Source of the DNA: a virus
Strand: one strand, 5' to 3'
DNA length: 33,572 nucleotides
Virus record (IMG/VR): IMGVR_UViG_3300050014_000314
Coordinates: 1-33,572 of that record
The notes under the pieces are model-generated. The model saw only the letters and a program-made list of their open reading frames with translations, made no database searches and had not been told where the DNA came from. Positions within the stretch are counted from its first letter, which is position 1, and each line of letters opens with the position of its first letter. Below, one piece after another: positions 29,726 through 33,572 of the stretch. Made by a program: the position numbers and the translations under genes.

Positions 29726-30076
29726 TTAACCTGCCGCCAGAATGTTCACAGGATCGGCAGCCCGAAATGCCGCCTGTACGATTTTCTCTCCCTCGGCATG
29801 GTCCCCGCTGATTGAGAATAATGCGAGCGCCCATAGTTCAGGGTCGCAATCAACCCAAAAATTCTTTTCGCCAATCGCGTGCTGCCGCCTGTGGTCCTTG
29901 CCGCACAGAGGCAAAACAAACCTGTCATCAGGCTTGATCCCAATCCCCGTGATCGGCTTGGCAATGCGCGAGTCGGCGCGTCTAAGGTGCGCAGCTTCTG
30001 TGGAGGTGTTGTCCAAACAACGTATGCACGACAAACTACGGATGAATTTAAGGTGTGCTTCGTCATGTCGTCTCAC
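29726..30076 (-). CDS. HNH-type phage protein (DUF968-like)
   Basis: GTG 30076 is chosen; GTGA overlaps the stop of the HNH-AP2 gene and GGAGCGCAAG precedes it. The 116-residue protein has FIRSLSCIRCLDNTSTEAAH then LRRADSRIAKPITGIGIKPD and FVLPLCGKDHRRQHAIGEKN. The two Cys pairs, EAAH and the DHRRQH helix form a bbalpha-metal (HNH) site as in the DUF968/Ref group. Such enzymes act in phage recombination or DNA processing. It is in an early-type operon next to an SSB-like gene. Confidence 0.7.
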   Translation of the reverse strand: MRRHDEAHLKFIRSLSCIRCLDNTSTEAAHLRRADSRIAKPITGIGIKPDDRFVLPLCGKDHRRQHAIGEKNFWVDCDPELWALALFSISGDHAEGEKIVQAAFRAADPVNILAAG

Positions 30077-30567
30077 CTTGCGCTCCAAAATTGTCCAAAT
30101 AGTTTTCTAGCTTCTGCTACGTAAACTTCATGCGCCTCATTGGCTGACGTGAATGAGCCGAGGGCTACGCGGTTTCCATCGCAAGAAATAAAAGCTCTCC
30201 AGCATTTATCTCTTTTGCTCCAACTAACTCCACGCAAGCCGGAATTATTGTCACTTCGCAAATAAGTGTTAGCTAAGTTTTGTGTTGGCGTAGCTTCTCT
30301 AAGATTTTCGATCCGGTTGTCTGATTTATCACCATTAATGTGGTCGATTTGGTTTTTTGGCCATTCGCCAGTTATGAAAAGCCAAGCCAGTCGATGGGCA
30401 TAATATGTTTTGCCACCAATGTTTATTTTGATGTATCCGCGCTTATCTTTATAGCCCGCGATCTGACCAGCCTTCGCTAATCTCGCGCGGTCAACCTTCC
30501 AATTGAATGACCCGATGCTTGGATCATAGCTAAGAAATTCCGCGAATAAATTGGAGGTGTTTTTCAT
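30073..30567 (-). CDS. HNH homing endonuclease with AP2 DNA-binding domain
   Basis: The 164-residue protein has YAHRLAWLFITGEWPKNQID then HINGDKSDNRIENLREAT, a standard HNH core (H, N, H residues visible), then SGLRGVSWSKRDKCWRAFIS and GSFTSANEAHEVYVAEARK, an AP2 domain. This pair is the classic mobile phage endonuclease design. The A+T-rich sequence contrasts with the neighbours, consistent with invasion between two operon genes. Its stop overlaps the GTG of the DUF968-like gene. Confidence 0.85.
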   Translation of the reverse strand: MKNTSNLFAEFLSYDPSIGSFNWKVDRARLAKAGQIAGYKDKRGYIKINIGGKTYYAHRLAWLFITGEWPKNQIDHINGDKSDNRIENLREATPTQNLANTYLRSDNNSGLRGVSWSKRDKCWRAFISCDGNRVALGSFTSANEAHEVYVAEARKLFGQFWSAR

Positions 30568-30585
30568 CGTGTCGCCTTGGGTTTC

Positions 30586-30777
30586 TCATTTCGGTTGATC
30601 TTTTAACCTTGCAACGCCGAACCATTTCTCGCTTTCAAAGCTCGGCATACCGCCAAGCACGTTGTAGGCATGGTCAGCCGCCTTTAACGGCACTTCCAAA
30701 ACTATCTGCACGACTTGTCGGGTTTTGATAACCTTCCAATCGCTGTAGGTGGCGCTAAAGGCGGCTGGGTTTTCCAT
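30586..30777 (-). CDS. Conserved small phage protein (63 aa)
   Basis: The product reads MENPAAFSATYSDWKVIKTR then QVVQIVLEVPLKAADHAYNV and LGGMPSFESEKWFGVARL. I recall this family in alphaproteobacterial phages adjacent to recombination or ssDNA-binding genes, with no proven function. Its ATG overlaps the TGA of the SSB-like gene by one base, suggesting coupling. Confidence 0.65.
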   Translation of the reverse strand: MENPAAFSATYSDWKVIKTRQVVQIVLEVPLKAADHAYNVLGGMPSFESEKWFGVARLKDQPK

Positions 30778-31163
30778 CAGAACGGAATCTCATCATCCAT
30801 AGCCCCGCCGTTCTGAGCGGGAGCCATGCGTTGCGGAGCGGTTTGCGGTGGAGTGGATTTTCGTTGCGGTGCTCGAACGCGAATGGCAGGGACTGTCTTT
30901 CCCTGAAAATCAACCATTGCCTCGAACAGCACAATTTCAGCACCCTTCCATTCGTCGGTTTCTTCGCCATAAATGTGTGCGATGTTATTGGCGTTTGTTT
31001 TATTCAGCACCATTCCCTTTTCCTTGCCTTGAAAATAGAGAATAAGTTTTTTGTCATTGCCAATCATTTCGTATTCGGTGCGGTCCATCTTGATGAGTAT
31101 GTTCTTGCCTTGGAGATCAGCAGCTTTCAGATAGTTAGACGGAAATGCGGAAGAGATTTGCAT
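30777..31163 (-). CDS. SSB-like ssDNA-binding protein with acidic C-terminal tip
   Basis: The 128-residue protein has a compact beta-rich N-terminal domain (SNYLKAADLQGKNILIKMDR; LILYFQGKEKGMVLNKTNAN; FQGKTVPAIRV), probably an OB-like fold. A Pro/Gln linker follows and the tip MDDEIPF matches the SSB C-terminal motif (DDDIPF) that recruits partners. It is not a typical bacterial SSB in the N-terminal part. The role is probably ssDNA binding or replication-recombination partner recruitment. SD AGGACATGAC precedes ATG 31163. Confidence 0.65.
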   Translation of the reverse strand: MQISSAFPSNYLKAADLQGKNILIKMDRTEYEMIGNDKKLILYFQGKEKGMVLNKTNANNIAHIYGEETDEWKGAEIVLFEAMVDFQGKTVPAIRVRAPQRKSTPPQTAPQRMAPAQNGGAMDDEIPF

Positions 31164-31178
31164 GTCATGTCCTGTGAG

Positions 31179-31970
31179 TTAGAGTTCTTTCGTGGTTTCC
31201 GAAATAACGCCATCGGGAAGCGCCCCCCGTTCTTTTCGATATTCGCGGGCAGCGGAGAGAATTGCATCGCGAATCTTCTCGTTCGGTCCAATGGCGGTAA
31301 TCGCTTTGCCGTAACTCACCAATACAAGGGTTTCCTTGGTACGCAGTGAGACAGCATTGCCCCAGCCGCCGCCGATCTTGACGTGTTCGTTGCGCTCGGC
31401 TCTTGCGGCTTCGCGGTCGGCTTTCTGAAACTCTGCAAAGCGGCTATCGGCCTCGACCACTACTTGCGTAACGTCTACCCCGAGTTCGCCTGCCTGTGCG
31501 TTTTGGATGGCTTCGCGTTCCTTGGCTTCCGCTTCGCGGGCAATGCGCGCTGATGCCTCGGCAGCCAGTCTTAACCTGTCGGCTTCTGCTTGGCGTTTGG
31601 CTTCCTCGGCCCTGATAAAGATTGCCAGTCGTGCTTTGAGTTCGGCAACAATGCGATCAAGCGTGCCTGGTTTTTTTGGATCGGCGTTGTGAACAATTTT
31701 GTATTTACCGTTGATGTTGGCGATTTGCTCATTGAGCGGGCGCACCTGACGATCACGATCATTCTCGATTTCGCCAGCGCAGCCCTTGGCGCGGTCAAGT
31801 AGTTTCTTAGCTTCGCGGGCATCTTCTTCAATTTCAATAATCGGATGCTCGGCCATCCAATCGGATAGCGAGCGCATGGTGTCTTGCGCGGCCTCGATGG
31901 TTTCGGGCGGCTGATTATGGCCGATCCCGAGGATTTCCATATCGGCGTGAATTTCTGCCATTTTGCTCAT
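31179..31970 (-). CDS. Coiled-coil phage protein (263 aa)
   Basis: ATG 31970 is chosen (ATGA overlap with upstream stop). The protein begins MSKMAEIHADMEILGIGHNQ, then helical and charged stretches (RAKGCAGEIENDRDRQVRPL; RAEEAKRQAEADRLRLAAEA; AREAEAKEREAIQNA), ending in a small basic/beta part (VSLRTKETLVLVSYGKAITA). Similar proteins occur beside recombination genes (RecT/ERF type) in phages; no such recombinase is in view here. A coiled-coil helper of DNA metabolism is plausible but unproven. Confidence 0.6.
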   Translation of the reverse strand: MSKMAEIHADMEILGIGHNQPPETIEAAQDTMRSLSDWMAEHPIIEIEEDAREAKKLLDRAKGCAGEIENDRDRQVRPLNEQIANINGKYKIVHNADPKKPGTLDRIVAELKARLAIFIRAEEAKRQAEADRLRLAAEASARIAREAEAKEREAIQNAQAGELGVDVTQVVVEADSRFAEFQKADREAARAERNEHVKIGGGWGNAVSLRTKETLVLVSYGKAITAIGPNEKIRDAILSAAREYRKERGALPDGVISETTKEL

Positions 31971-32143
31971 GATGCGTCTCTCATTTCGTAATCGAGCAAA
32001 TCGTCGTCGCGTCGTCCCCGGCAGTTTTCGCAAATAATGATTGTCTGATGTAGGCGGCGCATGTTTCCGATTTCAACGAAACATTCAGGATCATCATCAC
32101 TGTCGATCAGCGAGTCACAATCAACGCAAATGACCATACTCAT
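31967..32143 (-). CDS. Small zinc-ribbon protein (58 aa)
   Basis: ATG 32143 after GGGAGTGTGAC. The product is MSMVICVDCDSLIDSDDDPE then CFVEIGNMRRLHQTIIICEN and CRGRRDDD. CVDC ... CENC gives the ribbon. The longer frame further upstream is not supported. It overlaps the coiled-coil gene (ATGA). Unknown role. Confidence 0.55.
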   Translation of the reverse strand: MSMVICVDCDSLIDSDDDPECFVEIGNMRRLHQTIIICENCRGRRDDDLLDYEMRDAS

Positions 32144-32144
32144 G

Positions 32145-32366
32145 TCACACTCCCGTTGGTTTAAAGTCCAAAACCAAGTCGTGAATTTTGCGAAGCACAG
32201 AAACCAATTCGGAATAGTTTTTCCGAATAATGTGTGCCCCTTCACGCGATTGAGCGAGCGTCGTCAGATCGTCGGCGGCGTAAGATAGATCGCTTAGCCT
32301 GCGCCCTACTTTCCCGGCGCTTGAGGCTTGCCAACGCTCTAGCAATTCCAGATCGGTATCGGTCAT
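32145..32366 (-). CDS. Small helical protein (73 aa)
   Basis: ATG 32366 is chosen (GGAG six bases upstream; overlaps the stop of the 21-aa gene). The product is MTDTDLELLERWQASSAGKV then GRRLSDLSYAADDLTTLAQS and KNYSELVSVLRKIHDLVLDF. Helical, no family recognised. Confidence 0.55.
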   Translation of the reverse strand: MTDTDLELLERWQASSAGKVGRRLSDLSYAADDLTTLAQSREGAHIIRKNYSELVSVLRKIHDLVLDFKPTGV

Positions 32367-32428
32367 GCTATTCTCCAAGCCAGAAAAGCCATGTTGAACA
32401 AAATCCAGATTTCGATTGCGTGGCTCAT
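32363..32428 (-). CDS. Micro-protein (21 aa), single hydrophobic helix
   Basis: ATG 32428 overlaps the stop of the 37-aa gene (ATGA), and its own TGA overlaps the ATG of the next gene. The product is MSHAIEIWILFNMAFLAWRI plus A. It reads as one membrane-inserting helix. Tight overlaps at both ends and no SD of its own suggest translation by reinitiation. Whether it is stable and made is unknown. Confidence 0.4.
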   Translation of the reverse strand: MSHAIEIWILFNMAFLAWRIA

Positions 32429-32538
32429 GGGAAAGTCACCACCATTGAGAGCGCGAGAATTACGAGAATGACAAAGCCGACAAGCGCCCAAGCGGTTATT
32501 TCTTCGGCTCTCTCTATGATTTCGCGGGGGGTGGTCAT
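32425..32538 (-). CDS. Micro-protein (37 aa), single TM
   Basis: ATG 32538 has AAGGAAG about 10 bp upstream. The product is MTTPREIIERAEEITAWALV then GFVILVILALSMVVTFP, an amphipathic N-terminus plus one TM helix. Overlaps the 21-aa gene downstream. Small membrane proteins of this type in phage early operons can be inhibitors of host membrane processes; unknown here. Confidence 0.45.
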   Translation of the reverse strand: MTTPREIIERAEEITAWALVGFVILVILALSMVVTFP

Positions 32539-32551
32539 GCGCCGTTCTTCC

Positions 32552-32734
32552 TTAATTTTCTAAGACTTCATCGCCTGCTGCGGTTGGCCCTAACTTGCTC
32601 AGAACTATTTTGAGCGCAGCCACATATCCCGCATCATGTCCTGCGCCGTAGCTATTCATTGCAGCTTTATGACTTTCCTTTGCTTCGTCCTCGGCATCAG
32701 TCAATTCATCAACAATCCAATCTTCTAAGGTCAT
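32552..32734 (-). CDS. Small acidic protein (60 aa)
   Basis: The product is MTLEDWIVDELTDAEDEAKE then SHKAAMNSYGAGHDAGYVAA and LKIVLSKLG. Helical and acidic. ATG 32734 overlaps the upstream stop (TATGA). No family recognised. Confidence 0.55.
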   Translation of the reverse strand: MTLEDWIVDELTDAEDEAKESHKAAMNSYGAGHDAGYVAALKIVLSKLGPTAAGDEVLEN

Positions 32735-32916
32735 AGCTGCCCGTCTTTCTTGCGCTGCCTAACGGCGTCCACCATGTCGGCGTACTTGTCGCGCATTCGC
32801 TCGTAAGCAGCGTCAGCGGTTTTGTCGTAGGCTTCCGCTTCCGTCGCGTTGGGATGCTGTTCGAGATAGAGCCCGATAAGCTCTTCGTGGGCGTCTATGA
32901 ACAGTTCGCGGGTCAT
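32731..32916 (-). CDS. Small helical protein (61 aa)
   Basis: ATG 32916 after GGAGGATTTGTC. The product is MTRELFIDAHEELIGLYLEQ then HPNATEAEAYDKTADAAYER and a basic C-terminus. Coupled at both ends. No family recognised. Confidence 0.55.
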   Translation of the reverse strand: MTRELFIDAHEELIGLYLEQHPNATEAEAYDKTADAAYERMRDKYADMVDAVRQRKKDGQL

Positions 32917-33089
32917 GACAAATCCTCCCCATGTACCGGGCAATTAGCTGGACCTGGGCATTGTCCTGGCCAGTCTGGATAACCACAGAGGCATCCGAGA
33001 TGTTTGCGGCGGAAGCGGCGGGCGAAGTAAGCCTCGCGGCGTTCATCATCGTCGGCCTCGTAGCGCCCAAATTCGTCGCGGTCGCTCAA
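32913..33089 (-). CDS. Small Cys-rich protein (58 aa), TTG start
   Basis: TTG 33089 is chosen because it overlaps the TGA of the preceding gene (TTGA) and has GGGGAG eight bases upstream. The product is MSDRDEFGRYEADDDERREA then YFARRFRRKHLGCLCGYPDW and PGQCPGPANCPVHGEDLS. CLC ... C ... C/H may bind zinc. No family recognised. Confidence 0.5.
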   Translation of the reverse strand: MSDRDEFGRYEADDDERREAYFARRFRRKHLGCLCGYPDWPGQCPGPANCPVHGEDLS

Positions 33090-33313
33090 GATCCCAACTC
33101 CCCATTGATTTCGCCCTGAATGCCGCTCGGCTCGTAATCCCAATCGAGTTTTTGGTCATTACGGGCCATCCAAATATCTTCCATGCACCGATCCCATTCC
33201 AATTTTTCAGTTTCCGACAAGGCGCTGTATTCGCCATGCGTAAGATCGGGATTGAACCGCTTGCGCTCGATCTGCCGATCCATTGCGGTGGCGAAGGATT
33301 TGAGAATGTCCAT
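33086..33313 (-). CDS. Small hypothetical protein (75 aa)
   Basis: ATG 33313 after GGAGGTCTAAC. The product is MDILKSFATAMDRQIERKRF then NPDLTHGEYSALSETEKLEW and DRCMEDIWMARNDQ. Helical. Coupled to the next gene through TTGA. No family recognised. Confidence 0.55.
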   Translation of the reverse strand: MDILKSFATAMDRQIERKRFNPDLTHGEYSALSETEKLEWDRCMEDIWMARNDQKLDWDYEPSGIQGEINGELGS

Positions 33314-33314
33314 G

Positions 33315-33572
33315 TTAGACCTCCGTCGCTTCGACGGCGCATTCAGTCGGCTTGCCGTCTTTGAGCATGTAGAGAACATCCGGCTTAATACCGTCGCGCC
33401 CGACGATACCAGCCCATGCCGCGATGATTTTGTATTCATTGTCGCGCTCGACTAGGAACAGCGCACAGCCATTAGCTCCAGAAACGCGGCCTTCGTATCC
33501 AGAAGCCATAGCAACGGCTTCTTTGCCCGTGTTGGTCGCGGCGCTCTGGTCGCCCGTGTTGGTCGCGGCGCT
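33315..33572 (-). CDS. DUF7666-like repeat protein, C-terminal part
   Basis: The frame is open to the window edge, so the N-terminus is outside (the ATG at 33509 is probably internal). The edge encodes tandem SAATNTGD(x) units (9 aa, 27 bp), followed by SGYEGRVSGANGCALFLVER and YKIIAAWAGIVGRDGIKPDV then LYMLKDGKPTE. This repeat plus domain combination is one I recall as DUF7666-type phage proteins. Repeats like these form a beta-solenoid. The role is unknown; it is near the beginning of the leftward operon. Confidence 0.65.
   Translation of the reverse strand, partial: SAATNTGDQSAATNTGKEAVAMASGYEGRVSGANGCALFLVERDNEYKIIAAWAGIVGRDGIKPDVLYMLKDGKPTECAVEATEV
33525..33572 (-). repeat. Tandem 27-bp repeat encoding SAATNTGDx
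   Basis: Two identical 21-bp stretches (33525-33545 and 33552-33572) are 27 bp apart and the second meets the window edge. The array probably continues outside. It is coding (solenoid-type 9-residue unit), not a CRISPR. Confidence 0.75.

Noticed and set aside
29242-29811. Plus-strand frame of 189 aa over the leftward zinc-ribbon and 45-aa genes
   Set aside because: The minus genes are coupled at their ends and one neighbour is a recognised HNH protein; the + frame has no SD.
30831-31349. Plus-strand frame of 172 aa over the SSB-like gene
   Set aside because: Antisense of a protein with a clear SSB-type tip.
33525-33572. Possible CRISPR-like repeat at the end
   Set aside because: Period of 27 with only 6 bp between identical parts, in frame and coding for a known type of nonapeptide repeat.
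1-33572. Integrase, att sites, tRNA or rRNA genes
   Set aside because: No frame with integrase signature, no tRNA-like cloverleaf or rRNA sequence noticed, so prophage status is not claimed.

Overview
The window looks like part of a short-tailed (P22-like podovirus) phage genome or prophage. The likely host is an alphaproteobacterium, possibly Rhizobiales. That guess rests on remembered resemblance of several small proteins (DUF3309, the His-rich secreted protein, the DUF968-like HNH protein, the DUF7666-like repeat protein) to Rhizobiales phage or genome proteins; it is an inference. No integrase, att site, tRNA or rRNA gene is visible, so integrated versus free phage cannot be decided. Both ends cut through genes.

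Layout. (1) 1-16.5 kb, + strand: head, tail and ejection module. It runs from the P22-type coat protein C-terminus through an inserted HNH endonuclease gene, a gene apparently split by a frameshift, gp4-like tail accessory protein, a GNAT-like protein, gp10-like DNA-stabilisation protein, a cupin-like protein and three or four Gly/Ala/Gln-rich ejection-type proteins, to three tail-fibre-like proteins that each start with a Sec-type signal peptide. (2) 16.5-21.1 kb, + strand: lysis module with a GH108 muramidase, an M15 peptidase, a C39/papain-like cysteine peptidase, holin-like and spanin-like membrane proteins and a DUF3309 protein, closed by a clear terminator at 21118-21150. A secreted His-rich protein follows. 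(3) 21.7-24.3 kb, - strand: a small-gene operon with an Acb2/Tad1-like anti-CBASS protein. A TnpB gene lies within it, bounded by 24-bp perfect inverted repeats (22700-23843). (4) 24.3-24.4 kb: a divergent promoter/operator region. (5) 24.4-29.2 kb, + strand: an RHH regulator, a GIY-YIG protein, a run of tiny genes separated by near-identical stop/SD linkers, and an orphan DNA methyltransferase. A duplicated 54-aa gene here is fused to the N-terminal stub of a PAPS-reductase-like gene. (6) 33.6-29.2 kb, - strand: a tightly overlapping operon with a DUF7666-like repeat protein, very small membrane proteins, a coiled-coil protein, an SSB-like protein, an HNH-AP2 endonuclease and a DUF968-like HNH protein. 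The two arms of accessory genes converge near 29.2 kb.

How it fits together: module 1 builds the capsid, portal/tail and ejection proteins, and module 2 lyses the host. The leftward and rightward accessory operons probably carry early functions: counter-defence, methylation, recombination/ssDNA binding and mobile endonucleases. The points most worth a second look are the Acb2-like protein, the TIR-bounded TnpB with a displaced catalytic glutamate, the signal peptides on consecutive tail-type proteins, the linker-separated tiny-gene array, and the duplicated gene fused to a PAPS-reductase stub.

No stretch longer than about 300 bases lacks a gene. All family assignments are from reading the translated sequence and memory of the families; no database search was run.
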